A stretch of DNA of 64,000 bases, taken from assembly GCA_020633075.1 (NCBI GenBank), contig JACKEI010000004.1, forward strand, positions 62,001 to 126,000, in the 5' to 3' direction. Shown here piece by piece: positions 1 to 8,821 of the stretch. Numbering within the stretch: position 1 is the stretch's first letter; each line of letters starts with the position of its first letter. Below the pieces are notes generated by a model. The model ran no database searches, had not been told where the DNA came from, and saw only the letters and a program-made list of their open reading frames with translations. The DNA is from Sandaracinaceae bacterium (GTDB taxonomy: Bacteria; Myxococcota_A; Polyangia; Polyangiales; Houyiibacteriaceae). Both the position numbers and the translations under genes were made by a program.

Positions 1-82
1 CGAGGCGCAGGAAGAGCGCGTTGAGCTCACTGCGGAGCTCGGGCGCGGCGGTCCATGACGGAGCAGAGGACAAGGCCCCGGA

Positions 83-271
83 TCATGGAGTGTTGTGTGC
101 GCAACCGCCACCGCAGTCGCCGCAGTCACCGCTTCCGTCGCAGGCATCACAAGGGCAGACCGACCCGCAGGCGCACGTGGAGGCGCTGGCGTGGACGGCG
201 TAGCCGGTGGCGGCGGCGACGGGGAGAGCGAGGACGGCGAGCAAGGTGAGGAGCTTCTTCTTCATGGTCAT
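83..271 (-). CDS. small secreted cysteine-rich protein
   Basis: A 62-residue protein starting MTMKKKLL. Its basic N-terminus runs into a hydrophobic stretch (about residues 7-22) that looks like a Sec signal peptide. The mature part, about 35 residues, is packed with Cys, Gly and Asp in CxC, CxxC and CGDC spacings, which suggests disulphides or metal binding. An upstream in-frame start at 352 would place a charged 27-residue extension before the signal peptide, so the ATG at 271 (or 265) is preferred. I recognise no family. The gene ends near the window edge and has no visible operon partner. Confidence 0.55.
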   Translation of the reverse strand: MTMKKKLLTLLAVLALPVAAATGYAVHASASTCACGSVCPCDACDGSGDCGDCGGGCAHNTP

Positions 272-381
272 GCCGTCTCTAGGCCGCACGCCCGGCGGGC
301 GTGACAGCCGGGCCCAACATTTTCTTGCTGGCCCCGCCGGATGACGCGCCATTCTCGTTCGCGCGGCTGTGCGCTACCCTC

Positions 382-654
382 ATGGACATGGCGCGTGGTG
401 GACGACGCAAGCGGCGCAAGCCCGAGCATCAACAGGGGAACGACGGCGACGAGCCGACGCACGCGCTCGGGCGCGTGTACGCGGGCGGCTTGGGCATGCT
501 GGTGGGCGGGGGCGCTGGGGTTGTCTTGGCCATGGAGTGGCTGGAGGACTTCGAGCTGATCCTGCCGCTCGGTGCCGGCGGCGCCGTGGTGGTGGGGGTC
601 CTCGCGGCGGTCGTCGGAGACAAGGTCTGGGAGACCGTGGTCGACTGGCTCTGA
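382..654 (+). CDS. small membrane protein, function unknown
   Basis: A protein of about 90 residues with a basic, hydrophilic N-terminus (RRKRRK) and two predicted membrane segments, one Gly-rich (GGLGMLVGGGAGVVLAMEW) and one ending in a short polar tail (ETVVDWL). The ATG at 382 is chosen over the first in-frame ATG at 301 because the longer form adds an unconvincing segment; the ATG at 388 is equally possible. It converges on the cyclase gene with only 10 bp between stop codons. No domain is recognised; it could be a small stress- or envelope-associated protein. Confidence 0.5.
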   Translation: MDMARGGRRKRRKPEHQQGNDGDEPTHALGRVYAGGLGMLVGGGAGVVLAMEWLEDFELILPLGAGGAVVVGVLAAVVGDKVWETVVDWL

Positions 655-664
655 GGCCGCGGCG

Positions 665-2800
665 CTACTTGGAGAGCGCGACGTGCACGCCCGAGAACGA
701 CTCCGGGGGCGGCGCGGCCTGATAGTCGAGGGCCTGTTGCCGCAGGCGCAGCGCGACCCCGTCGTTGGGGCGCAGGACCAGAATCTCGGCCCACAACTCG
801 GCCGCGCCAGCAAAGTCGCGCGCGCCGTAGCGGGCCAGGGCCGCGTCCGAGAGCTGCGCGAGCGAGCGCTCCTCGTCCCCCGCCTGCCCCGCTGGCGCGA
901 GGGGCTCGAACACCAGCACCCCCTCTTGCTTGCCCTTGACCGCGACGCGCTCGACCGCGCGCGCCACCACACTCTCGCCAGCCGCCGCGATGGTGGGTTC
1001 GCTCGCGAGGATGCTCGTGCCGTACTGCTTGTTGAGCCCTTCCAGGCGCGCGGCTAGGTTCACGACGTCACCCATGGCGGTGTAGTTCATGCGCTGGGGG
1101 GTGCCCACGTTGCCCACCAGCGCCACACCCGTCGCGAGCCCGATGCGCGTGTGGGTGCGCTTCATCCAGGCCCCGTCTTCCGTCTCGGCGAGCGCCTCGA
1201 GCCGCGCCTGAATCGCGAGCGCCGCGAGCAGCGCGTCACGGGCGTGGTCGGCGTTGCTCTGCGGGGCGCCCCAGAAGGCCATCACGGCGTCGCCGATGAA
1301 CTTGTCCACCGTGCCCCCGTGCGCCTGGATGATGGCGGTGACCTCTTCGAGGTACACACCCAGGCGCGTCACCAGGGCGTCGGGTTCGAGCTCCTCGCTC
1401 ATGGTCGTGAAGCCGGCGAGGTCGCTGAAGAAGAGGGTGACCTCGCGCAGCTCGCCGCCCAGGCGCGCCTCCTCGCCAGACTGGACGATGTGGCGCACCA
1501 CGTCCTGCGGGACGAAGGCCGCGAACGAGCGCAGCCCGCTCTTCATGGCGGCGAGCGAGCCTTCGATGGCGCGGATCTCGGCAAAGCGTGACGGCTCGCG
1601 CTGGCGCTGCTCGAGCTCGAAGCGCCCCACCCGGCTCATCTCTACCGACACGTCGCGCAGCGGCCTGGCCACGCGCTCGGCCAGAAAGACCGCGACGCCG
1701 ACCGAGAGGAGCAGCGCCAAGAGAGACGAGGCGACGCCGCGCGCGATGTCTTCGCGCACCGTGCCGAGGAAGTCCGACTCGGGCGCGATGACGCCCACCG
1801 CCCAGAGGTGCTCGGCGCCGATCGGGAAGCAGGTGAGCATCGCCTGGTAGGTCTCGCCCTCGGAGTCGAAGGCAAAGCTGTGCTGCGCCTCGCTCTGACA
1901 GTCGATGTGCGTCCCCGCCTCTCGAACGAAGGCGCGGGTGGGGGCGTCGCTGAGCCCATCGAGGCGCACCAGCTCCCCCTGGCCGCGCGCGCCGCGGCGC
2001 TCCACGACGCTCGCGTTCGGGTGCGCCACGAGCACACCCTGGTTGGTGAAGAGGAAGGTCTCGCCGTGCTCGGAGGGAGCGAGCGCACGCACCACGTCGG
2101 ACAAGATGTTGAGGTCGAAGTCCACGGTGAACACACCGAGGAACGTGCCGGCCGCGTCGGTGGTCGGGGTGGCGAAGGTGATGCCCGGGATGCCCTGGTC
2201 GAAGAACACGTAGGGGTCCAACCAGACGGGCTCCCCTGCGTCGCGGGCCGCGGCAAAGTACGGACGACTGCGCGGGTCGTAGCCGTGGTCGTCGTTCACG
2301 CGGTCGAGGGCCCACTCGGGGCCACGGTCCACGGCGTACTCCTCGAGGCGCGTGCGCCCGTCGGCCGTGATCCAGCTCTGGTTGAGCCTCCGCTCGCCCG
2401 TGCCGAGCCGGTGCGCGCCGATGAAGGTGCCGTCCACGCCGCCGAAGCCCACCCAGGAGAAAGGTGGGTTGGCGTCCAGCACGGCCAGCAACGTGCGCGA
2501 GAGCTGCGTGCGGTCGTCCGCGGCGAGGCCCAGCCCGTCCGCGACCAAACGCCGCGCCAGCTCGCCGGCCGGCTGCGCCTGCGAGAGGTGGGCGCGCGTC
2601 TGGGCCACCGCCTGGTTGGACAGGCCACGGAAGAGATCGCGGGAGAGGACCGTCACCGTGTCGCGCGCAAAGCGGTAGGAGCGCAGGGTCAGCGCCACGC
2701 CAGTCAGGCCTGTGAGCAGTGGCAGCAGCACCAGCAGCAGCGCACGGAAAGTGAAAGAGGCGCCACGACCCTGCGCGCGTTCGCCCTGTGCGTCACCCAT
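665..2800 (-). CDS. membrane class III adenylate/guanylate cyclase with extracytoplasmic Cache sensor and HAMP
   Basis: A 711-residue receptor cyclase that would make cyclic nucleotide from ATP or GTP in response to a periplasmic signal. Layout: membrane helix at about 18-40; double-Cache-type sensor at about 45-350 with the characteristic YDPRSRPYF; second helix at about 355-375; HAMP linker at about 376-428; catalytic domain at about 452-640. The two metal-binding aspartates are visible in FFSDLAGFT (Asp460) and KFIGDAVMAFWG (Asp504), and the NYTAMGDVVNLAARLE dimer-interface motif is intact, so it should be active. The last 70 residues look helical and TPR-like. The frame stays open far upstream, but homology begins at the ATG at 2800. 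Adenylate specificity is likely but not proven. Confidence 0.93.
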   Translation of the reverse strand: MGDAQGERAQGRGASFTFRALLLVLLPLLTGLTGVALTLRSYRFARDTVTVLSRDLFRGLSNQAVAQTRAHLSQAQPAGELARRLVADGLGLAADDRTQLSRTLLAVLDANPPFSWVGFGGVDGTFIGAHRLGTGERRLNQSWITADGRTRLEEYAVDRGPEWALDRVNDDHGYDPRSRPYFAAARDAGEPVWLDPYVFFDQGIPGITFATPTTDAAGTFLGVFTVDFDLNILSDVVRALAPSEHGETFLFTNQGVLVAHPNASVVERRGARGQGELVRLDGLSDAPTRAFVREAGTHIDCQSEAQHSFAFDSEGETYQAMLTCFPIGAEHLWAVGVIAPESDFLGTVREDIARGVASSLLALLLSVGVAVFLAERVARPLRDVSVEMSRVGRFELEQRQREPSRFAEIRAIEGSLAAMKSGLRSFAAFVPQDVVRHIVQSGEEARLGGELREVTLFFSDLAGFTTMSEELEPDALVTRLGVYLEEVTAIIQAHGGTVDKFIGDAVMAFWGAPQSNADHARDALLAALAIQARLEALAETEDGAWMKRTHTRIGLATGVALVGNVGTPQRMNYTAMGDVVNLAARLEGLNKQYGTSILASEPTIAAAGESVVARAVERVAVKGKQEGVLVFEPLAPAGQAGDEERSLAQLSDAALARYGARDFAGAAELWAEILVLRPNDGVALRLRQQALDYQAAPPPESFSGVHVALSK

Positions 2801-2929
2801 GATGGCGGCGAGTGTCGCAGAGGCGCGCTGGGAGGTGAAGGTCTCTCGACACACCGAGGCGCCGAGCGATCGCGCGCCCGTCTCCCGATGGGGAGCGCCG
2901 CGCCGCGGCACGTGGGGTAGCGTGTGAGC

Positions 2930-4462
2930 ATGCGCAAGTCCCCCCGCTCGCAGTCTTCCGGCACAGTCGCGGCGCTCGTGGTCGCCTCGCTCACAGCGGC
3001 CGCCACGCCGGCTCGCGCGCAGGACTGCGCCTGCGATCACACGGTCACGCTGAGCATGACCACGGTGAACGGACAGACGGAGGGCTACGCCCCCGGCGAC
3101 CGCGTGTGCGTCACCGCCGGGGAGCGCGAGTTCCTCCGCTTCGAGCACGTACAAGGGAGCGCCAGCGACCCGATCGTGATCCTCAACTGCGGGGGCCTCG
3201 TGCGCATTCACAACACCACGCGCGCGTACGCGTTGGTGTTCGAAGAGGACTGCCGCTTCTTTCACCTGACCGGCACCGGCGACGACGCGCTGACCTACGG
3301 CTTCGAGATCTCCGCACCCGACCGCGAGCCGTATCCGGGCGTGGGCCTGTGGCTGAACGGGCGCTCGACGAACTACGAGATCGATCACGTGGAGGTGCAC
3401 GACACGGGCTTCGCTGGCGTGATGTCCAAGACCGACCCGCTCTGCGACGGGAGCGCCGACCAGGACACGTTCACACAGCGTGACGTGTGGCTCCACCACC
3501 TCTACGTGCACGACACCGGCGGCGAGGGCTTCTACATCGGCAGCACGCAGGCCAACGGACACAGCATCACCTGCAACGGCGCCACCGAGGTGCACCAGCC
3601 GCACTACCTCGAAGGCATCGCGCTGACCGACTCGCGCATCGAGCGCACGGGCTGGGACGGAGCCCAAGTGGGGATGGCGCGCAGCGGCTGCGTGGTCGCA
3701 CGCAACGTCATCACGGACGTGGGCCGCGACGGCGTCGAGTACCAACAACAAGGCCTGCAGATAGGGAGCTTCTCCGCGTGCGAGGTCGACGCGAACGTGC
3801 TCGTGAGCGGTCCCACGAACGGCATCTTCGTGCTCGAGGCGGCGGACACCTGGGTGCACGACAACGTCGTGGTCGACTTCGCTGGCGACGGCATCTACGC
3901 GAACGTGCGCGACCGCTTCACGGGCGTGCGCTATCGCTTCCACTTCAACACCATCGTGGGCTCGGGGGGCGCCGCGCTGCGCGTGTTCGGGCCGACCTTG
4001 GGTCCGAGCGAAGCGCGCTCCAATCTCGCGGTGGGCGCAGGCGCGGGCATCAGCGCCGGAGGCGACGTCGCGTGGACTGCGGAAGGCAACGTCACGCTCG
4101 CGAACACCACGCTCGCGCGCTTCGTAGGCGCGAACGATTACCACATCCAGCAAGACTCCCCAGCGCGTGGAGCGGGCGTGATGATCGCTGCGCTCACGCA
4201 CGACGCAGAGGGCTATCCGCGCGCGACGCCACCGAGCGCGGGCGCGTACGAGTATCGGGATCCGAGCGTGGATGCAGGCGTGGTGTTGCGTGACGCGGGC
4301 TCGCCGTTCGGACCCAGCACGAGCGCGAGTGGATGCGCGTGCGAGCTCGCGCGCGCGGAGGGCTCAGGCGACGCCTCGGGCGGACCACTGCTGACGCTCG
4401 CGTGGCTCTCCCTGGTGTGCGCACGGACGCGGTCGAGACGAAAAGGCGCCCGCCGCGCGTGA
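2930..4462 (+). CDS. secreted right-handed beta-helix protein with MYXO-CTERM-like tail
   Basis: A 510-residue exported protein. It has a Sec signal peptide ending near ARAQ (about residue 30), then a repetitive body with many short strands and N/G/D turns (IDHVEVHDTG, ITDVGRDG, VVVDFAGDGIYA), typical of parallel beta-helix repeats in pectate-lyase-like and polysaccharide-acting proteins. It closes with AGAYEYR, common at the end of such folds, then a Cys-containing hydrophobic segment and RSRRKGARR, resembling the MYXO-CTERM surface-sorting tail. No catalytic residues can be assigned, so it may be a lyase or a structural adhesin. ATG 2930 is chosen; GTG 2924 is in frame two codons upstream. 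Divergent from the cyclase gene. Confidence 0.85.
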   Translation: MRKSPRSQSSGTVAALVVASLTAAATPARAQDCACDHTVTLSMTTVNGQTEGYAPGDRVCVTAGEREFLRFEHVQGSASDPIVILNCGGLVRIHNTTRAYALVFEEDCRFFHLTGTGDDALTYGFEISAPDREPYPGVGLWLNGRSTNYEIDHVEVHDTGFAGVMSKTDPLCDGSADQDTFTQRDVWLHHLYVHDTGGEGFYIGSTQANGHSITCNGATEVHQPHYLEGIALTDSRIERTGWDGAQVGMARSGCVVARNVITDVGRDGVEYQQQGLQIGSFSACEVDANVLVSGPTNGIFVLEAADTWVHDNVVVDFAGDGIYANVRDRFTGVRYRFHFNTIVGSGGAALRVFGPTLGPSEARSNLAVGAGAGISAGGDVAWTAEGNVTLANTTLARFVGANDYHIQQDSPARGAGVMIAALTHDAEGYPRATPPSAGAYEYRDPSVDAGVVLRDAGSPFGPSTSASGCACELARAEGSGDASGGPLLTLAWLSLVCARTRSRRKGARRA

Positions 4463-4636
4463 TGTCACAGCGATGATCGTGGCGCGCCGCCCGCTCTCCG
4501 GTCACGATCACACGCCGGGAGACGCGAAGATCACACGGCTTTTCGGAATTGCACGCTGTGGCGCAGCTCGTTCAGTGCTTCAAACATGAGACTTACCGGG
4601 TCCATCCCGATTCTGCTATAGGTGGCGCAAGTACCC

Positions 4637-5305
4637 ATGAAGCGCATCGCGATTTGCCTGGCCCTCTCCACGCTGCCCAGCTGCGGAGGAGACGCCACCG
4701 ACACATCGACCGCCGTGGCGACAGGGTCCGGGGAGTCGCACGAGAACTCGGGGAGTGACCCGCAGTTCGGCTCGCACGTCGACGAGAACGACGAGCCCAC
4801 CAACGCGGAGGCCGTGGCCGCCGTGGCGGGTGTGGTGGACGACAGCGCCAACTTCGCGACGACCGACAGCGGTCCGTCGCGCTTCGGCGCGCTGGAATTG
4901 CACCCTGGATTCATGCCCGATCCCGTCACGACCGAGGGTCTCGCCGGTGGCGCCGTGCACGCACGCGCCATGGACGCCGCGTGTACGGGCTGGGTGGACG
5001 AGGTGCCCAATCACGTCTTGGTGACGACGGGCGCCATGGCCGAGCTGCGTGTGCTGGCACACTCCACGGACGACATCACGCTCGTGATCCGTCGCCCGGA
5101 CGGCAGCTTCGTGTGCAACGACGACGCCGAGGGCACGCGCGGGACCGATCCCATGGTCCGCGCCGAGATGCCGAGCGGTGAGCATCAGATCTGGGTGGGC
5201 GCCAACCGCGAGGGCGAGAGCCCCAGCTACCGGCTGGGCTTCTCCGAGCTCCCGAACGTGGTGCCCGCGAGCCTGATCGTCGAAGCCCCTGCGCCTCGAC
5301 GTTGA
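4637..5305 (+). CDS. lipoprotein with pre-peptidase C-terminal (PPC)-like domain
   Basis: A 222-residue lipoprotein. The N-terminus MKRIAICLALSTLPSC ends in a lipobox with the acylated Cys at residue 16. An acidic, low-complexity linker follows (about 17-75). A beta-rich C-terminal region (about 120-215) contains DITLVIRRPDGSFVCNDDAEG, which resembles PPC/DVUA0089 domains: ITLxVxxPDG followed by a Asp-rich loop. Such domains are usually non-catalytic, secreted accessory modules. Followed by a 10-bp perfect hairpin, so probably monocistronic. No more specific function can be given. Confidence 0.75.
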   Translation: MKRIAICLALSTLPSCGGDATDTSTAVATGSGESHENSGSDPQFGSHVDENDEPTNAEAVAAVAGVVDDSANFATTDSGPSRFGALELHPGFMPDPVTTEGLAGGAVHARAMDAACTGWVDEVPNHVLVTTGAMAELRVLAHSTDDITLVIRRPDGSFVCNDDAEGTRGTDPMVRAEMPSGEHQIWVGANREGESPSYRLGFSELPNVVPASLIVEAPAPRR

Positions 5306-5338
5306 TTCTCGCTCCGTTGATTCGGTGTCCTGTCGATG

Positions 5339-5362
5339 ATGAGCGCCATTCATGGCGCTCAT
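5339..5362 (+). terminator. perfect 10-bp hairpin downstream of lipoprotein gene
   Basis: Arms ATGAGCGCCA and TGGCGCTCAT are exact reverse complements around a TTCA loop, starting 34 bp after the lipoprotein stop codon. No U-tract follows, so it is a terminator-like stem-loop rather than a classical intrinsic terminator. Confidence 0.5.
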
Positions 5363-5562
5363 GCGACGCACTCAATGTCATATGCGGGTCACTTCTAGTA
5401 GTAGCGCTCGAGCTTCTACGCGTAGATTTTACGCGCCGTTTTGTTATGCTAGATTGATCGACGCGATTGAATCGACGCGTGTAGTGCTATGTTTGTCGTC
5501 CAACGTGTCATACGCGCGGCGCGTACTTCATGTGACCGCGGAGTGATAGGAGTTTGAGAGCC
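5363..5562 (+). promoter_or_regulatory. AT-enriched leader upstream of the methyltransferase
   Basis: About 200 bp of non-coding DNA much richer in A/T than its surroundings. It contains a perfect 12-bp palindrome TCTACGCGTAGA (5415-5426), two copies of ATCGACGCG (near 5457 and 5470), and two TGTCATAYGCG-like words (near 5377 and 5507). It ends in an AGGAG-like ribosome-binding site at 5546-5552, which selects ATG 5563. I cannot place a convincing -35/-10 pair. Confidence 0.4.
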
Positions 5563-6183
5563 ATGACGAAAGAGACTGAGACTGTGTCCTCGTGGGAGTC
5601 TCGCTGGGCCTCCGGGGATGTCCCGTGGGATGCCGGCGCTCCGGAGCCCGGTCTGTTGGCGTGGCTCGCCGCGCAGGGTGAGCAAGCGCCGTCGGGGCGG
5701 GTGCTGGTGCCCGGCTGTGGCGCTGGCTACTCGGCCGCCGCGCTCGCGTCTCCCGATCGCCACGTCACGGGCCTCGACCTCGCGCCCTCGTCTGCCGCGC
5801 GCTTCGCCGAGGTCGCGGCAGACGCTGGCGTGCAGCGCTACGTGCAGCATGTGGTGGGTGACTTCTTCGAGGTGGCGCTGGGCGCACCCTTCGACCTCGT
5901 CTACGACTACACCTTCCTGTGCGCGCTGCCTCTCGCGCTGCGCCCAGCGTGGGCAGCGCGCATGAGCGAGCTGGTGCGTCCCGGTGGTACCTTGCTGTGC
6001 ATGGTGTTTCCAATCATCACGCCGCCGCCCGACTACGAAGGCCCGCCGTGGCCCCTGCGCGTCGCCGACGTGCGCAGCTGGCTCGCGTCCGACTTCGACG
6101 TGGTGAGTGAGACGCCGTCGGCGCAGACGCACGCGGGGCGCGAAGGCAAAGAGTGTCTGCTCGAGCTCCGTCGCAAGGCTTGA
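5563..6183 (+). CDS. TPMT-like SAM-dependent methyltransferase
   Basis: A 206-residue cytosolic methyltransferase of the thiopurine/thiol S-methyltransferase-like class. The N-terminus has the family pattern W-RW--GDVPWD-GAPEPGL (about residues 11-34). The SAM-binding glycine motif is VLVPGCGAGYSAAALA (about 46-61), with an acidic residue in the next strand (GLDLAPSS) and a DLVYDYTFLCALP stretch before the substrate region. Family members methylate thiols, selenium or tellurium compounds, or halides; the substrate here cannot be read from sequence. The ATG at 5563 has a spaced AGGAG; an in-frame TTG at 5554 is less likely. The Smr gene follows 3 bp after the stop, so the two probably share a transcript. 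Confidence 0.85.
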   Translation: MTKETETVSSWESRWASGDVPWDAGAPEPGLLAWLAAQGEQAPSGRVLVPGCGAGYSAAALASPDRHVTGLDLAPSSAARFAEVAADAGVQRYVQHVVGDFFEVALGAPFDLVYDYTFLCALPLALRPAWAARMSELVRPGGTLLCMVFPIITPPPDYEGPPWPLRVADVRSWLASDFDVVSETPSAQTHAGREGKECLLELRRKA

Positions 6184-6186
6184 TTC

Positions 6187-6954
6187 ATGGGACGAAAGCC
6201 GACGAAGCCGAGCTCTCCCTTCGATGTGCTGAAGGACGTGACGCTCGCTCCCCCCAAGGCGGCGAGCAAGTCCGCAGGCAACGCCAGCCCGGCCAAGAGC
6301 GGCGCACGCGGCGGGAGCGGCGCGGCGAGCACCGTCCGCGCTGTGGGGCGCGACGGGGCGAAGAGCGCGGAGAGCGCGAAGAGCGCGGACGCGGCACCCG
6401 TGCGTGACTACGCGGAGCGCATCGCCATGCGCAACGCCTACGCAGGGGTGCGCCGCCTCGGCGGCGACGACGGACCGAAGGTGGTGCAGCCTCCGCCCAA
6501 GAGCGCAGAGGAGGTCGCCGCTCAGGCCCAGCGTGACGCCGAAGCGCGCGCACGCCTCGACGCCTTCGTCGGGCAAGCTCAGCGCTTCGTGGTGGAGCGC
6601 GACGGAGACCACGTGCGTGGGCGCCGTGACGATCTGTCCCCGGCGCAGGCGTCGCAGCTCTTCGCGCGCGCGGCGGCACCGGAGCAGAAGCTGGACCTCC
6701 ACGGTCTGCGCGCCGAGGACGCGGCGCGGCAGGTGGTCACGTTCACGCGCAGCGCGCAGCGCGCCGGCAAGCGCGTGGTGATCATCGTGCACGGGCGCGG
6801 GCAGCACAGCGCCGGCGGAGTAGGCGTGTTGGCGGAGGTGGTGTTGGAGACGCTGTCGCGCGGTGGCGCCGCGCCCGTGGTGCGAGCCTTCGCGAGCGCA
6901 CCGCAGCGTCAGGGGGGCGCCGGCGCCCTGCTGGTGTTCTTGAGCGAGCGCTGA
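6187..6954 (+). CDS. Smr-domain protein
   Basis: A 255-residue protein with a long basic, Ala/Ser-rich disordered N-terminus (about 1-75), a charged helical linker, and a C-terminal Smr (MutS2/small MutS-related) domain at about 170-255. The two hallmark motifs are clear: LDLHGL near residue 173 and VHGRGQHS near 202. Stand-alone Smr proteins are nucleic-acid endonucleases or, as MutS2/SmrB-type factors, act on collided ribosomes and their mRNA. Which applies here cannot be told. It lies 3 bp downstream of the methyltransferase and is followed at once by a hairpin. Confidence 0.9.
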   Translation: MGRKPTKPSSPFDVLKDVTLAPPKAASKSAGNASPAKSGARGGSGAASTVRAVGRDGAKSAESAKSADAAPVRDYAERIAMRNAYAGVRRLGGDDGPKVVQPPPKSAEEVAAQAQRDAEARARLDAFVGQAQRFVVERDGDHVRGRRDDLSPAQASQLFARAAAPEQKLDLHGLRAEDAARQVVTFTRSAQRAGKRVVIIVHGRGQHSAGGVGVLAEVVLETLSRGGAAPVVRAFASAPQRQGGAGALLVFLSER

Positions 6955-6980
6955 GCGCTCCGTCGGGTGGCCCGGAGCGC
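6955..6980 (+). terminator. hairpin abutting the smr-like stop codon
   Basis: GCGCTCCG and CGGAGCGC form a perfect 8-bp stem with a 10-nt loop beginning at the base after the stop codon. There is no T-run, so it is a candidate terminator or mRNA-stabilising stem only. Confidence 0.4.
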
Positions 6981-7086
6981 CCCGGCCGGTGAACGCCCCC
7001 TCGACGCGCTCGCCGCGCGCACCGCGCGTCCGGGGTAGCCAGAATCTCGCCCGCGCGGGAGGAGAGTGGTACGCGGCGGGGACACC

Positions 7087-8436
7087 ATGAGCGAACGGCC
7101 CACCGACCGAGCGACTCCGCTCGACCGCGCGTTGCGCGTGTTCAGCGACGTGCGCGCTGGCGAGGGCGCGCTGGTGTTGGTGATGACCCTCAACGTGTTC
7201 GTGGTCATGGTCGGCTACTACGTGCTGAAGACCGTGCGCGAGCCGTTGATCCTCGCGTCGGGCGGCGACGACGCGCTGCCCTTCCCGGTGAGCGGCTCCG
7301 AGGGCAAGGCCTACGCCGCGTCCGCTCAGGCGCTCTGCCTGGTGCTCGCGTCCATGGCCTACGCGCGGCTCGCGGCGCGCTGGTCGGTGCGGCGCCTCAT
7401 CGGCCGCGTCATCGCGTTCTTCTTCGCGTGCCTGCTGCTGTTCTACGGCGCGGCCTACGCCGGGCTCCCGCACTTGGGCTTCGTGTTCTACGTGTGGGTC
7501 GGCGTCTTCAACGTCGCCATCATCGCGCAGTTCTGGGCGTTCGCGAACGACGTGTACCCGCGCGCGAGCGGCGAGCGCATCTTCCCCATCATCATGCTGG
7601 GCATGGGCCTCGGCGGCTGGCTGGGCTCCAAGCTCGCCGCGCAGCTCTATCGGCACGGCGTCGACAGCTTCGAGATGATGCTGGTCGCGGCGGGGCTGCT
7701 GGTCGTGCACGCAGGCCTCTACCGTGTCGTGCACCAGCTGCGCGTGGCCGTGCCCGCCGACGTACCGCGCGAGAGCCTGCCGGACGCCGCGCCGTTCAGC
7801 ATGCGCGGCGCCTTCGCGCTGCTGGCGGAGAGCCGCTACTTGAAGCTCATCGCGGCCATGTTGATCGCCGCCAACCTCGTGAACACCACGGGCGAGTACC
7901 TGCTCAGCGTCGCGGTCAAGGCCGCCGCCGAGCACGCCGTGGACGAGCGCGCGTTCATCGGCGCCACCTACGCCGACTTCCACGCCGACGTGAACATGGG
8001 TGTGCTCCTGGTGCAGGGGCTGCTCACCTCACGCATCGTGCGGCACGGGGGCATCCGGGCCGTCGTGTTCGCGCTGCCGCTGGTGGCGCTGGGCGCGTAC
8101 TCGCTCATTGCGGTGGGTGCCACCTTCACGGTCATCCGTTGGGCCAAGGTCGCCGAGAACACCACGGACTACTCCATCATGGGCACGGCCAAGGCGCTGC
8201 TCTTCCTGCCCACCACGCGTGAAGAGAAGTACAAGGCGAAGGTCGCCATCGACACGGTCTTCGTGCGCCTGGGTGACGTGCTGGCCAGCGGCCTGGTGGC
8301 GCTCGGGCTGCACGTCTTCGCCTTGAGCACGCGCGGCTTCGCCCTGGTGAACGTGGCGGTCATCGCGGTGTGGCTCATGCTGGGGCTCGGTATCGCGCGG
8401 CGCTATCGCGCGTTGGCTGCTACCCTGCCCGCATGA
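7087..8436 (+). CDS. Tlc-type NTP/NDP exchange transporter family protein
   Basis: A 449-residue polytopic membrane protein with about 11-12 hydrophobic helices. The first helix and loop (NVFVVMVGYYVLKTVREPLIL) match the signature of the nucleotide transporter family of Rickettsia, Chlamydia and plastids (Tlc/NTT). The central cytosolic loop and KYKAKVAIDTVFVRLGDVL near the C-terminus also fit. In obligate parasites these exchange host ATP for ADP; in free-living bacteria the role is unknown and may be salvage or another solute. The ATG at 7087 is chosen over GTG 7066, which sits too close to its purine-rich stretch. The stop overlaps the next start (ATGA). Confidence 0.8.
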   Translation: MSERPTDRATPLDRALRVFSDVRAGEGALVLVMTLNVFVVMVGYYVLKTVREPLILASGGDDALPFPVSGSEGKAYAASAQALCLVLASMAYARLAARWSVRRLIGRVIAFFFACLLLFYGAAYAGLPHLGFVFYVWVGVFNVAIIAQFWAFANDVYPRASGERIFPIIMLGMGLGGWLGSKLAAQLYRHGVDSFEMMLVAAGLLVVHAGLYRVVHQLRVAVPADVPRESLPDAAPFSMRGAFALLAESRYLKLIAAMLIAANLVNTTGEYLLSVAVKAAAEHAVDERAFIGATYADFHADVNMGVLLVQGLLTSRIVRHGGIRAVVFALPLVALGAYSLIAVGATFTVIRWAKVAENTTDYSIMGTAKALLFLPTTREEKYKAKVAIDTVFVRLGDVLASGLVALGLHVFALSTRGFALVNVAVIAVWLMLGLGIARRYRALAATLPA

Positions 8437-8813
8437 TCTCCACCCTGGTTCACCTCGCCGTCGAGTGGGTCCTGCTCACCATCGCCTTCCTCGCGGCCGC
8501 CGCGGTCGTGCCAGGCTTCGACATCAAGAACCCCAAGTCGGGCTTCTGGGTGGCCGCCACCTTCGCCGTCATGAACGTGGTCATCGCGCCCATCCTGACG
8601 GCGGTGTTCGGCGCCGTCACGCTCGGGCTCGCCTGCCTGCTGCCCGGGGTGCTGCGCTTCGTGATCACGGTCATCGTCATCAAGATCGTGGACGCAGTGA
8701 GCGACCACCTGAAGGTCAAGGGTCTCTTCCCCGCCGTGCTCGCCGCCGTCGTGCTGAGCGTGGTCGCGGCCTTGCTCGACTACGGTCTCGCGACACTCAC
8801 GGCAGCGGGATAG
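8433..8813 (+). CDS. phage-holin-family (superfamily IV) membrane protein
   Basis: A 126-residue protein with four hydrophobic helices and little else, matching the four-helix holin-superfamily-IV proteins widespread on bacterial chromosomes. Despite the name, most chromosomal members are not phage lysis proteins. The start codon overlaps the transporter stop by 4 bp (ATGA), indicating translational coupling; they may act together in the inner membrane. The upstream in-frame ATG at 8370 would overlap the transporter by 67 bp and is rejected. Confidence 0.75.
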   Translation: MISTLVHLAVEWVLLTIAFLAAAAVVPGFDIKNPKSGFWVAATFAVMNVVIAPILTAVFGAVTLGLACLLPGVLRFVITVIVIKIVDAVSDHLKVKGLFPAVLAAVVLSVVAALLDYGLATLTAAG

Positions 8814-8821
8814 ACATCCGC

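Noticed and set aside
2801..4201. N-terminal extension of the cyclase frame to 4201
   Set aside because: Overlaps the beta-helix gene entirely on the opposite strand and reads as Arg/His/Val shadow sequence; the protein starts at 2800.
5449..7983. 844-codon minus-strand open frame
   Set aside because: Antisense to the methyltransferase, Smr and transporter genes, low-complexity Arg/His composition.
8433..8813. Prophage marker (holin)
   Set aside because: The gene is a chromosomal holin-superfamily-IV protein; no other phage gene is near.
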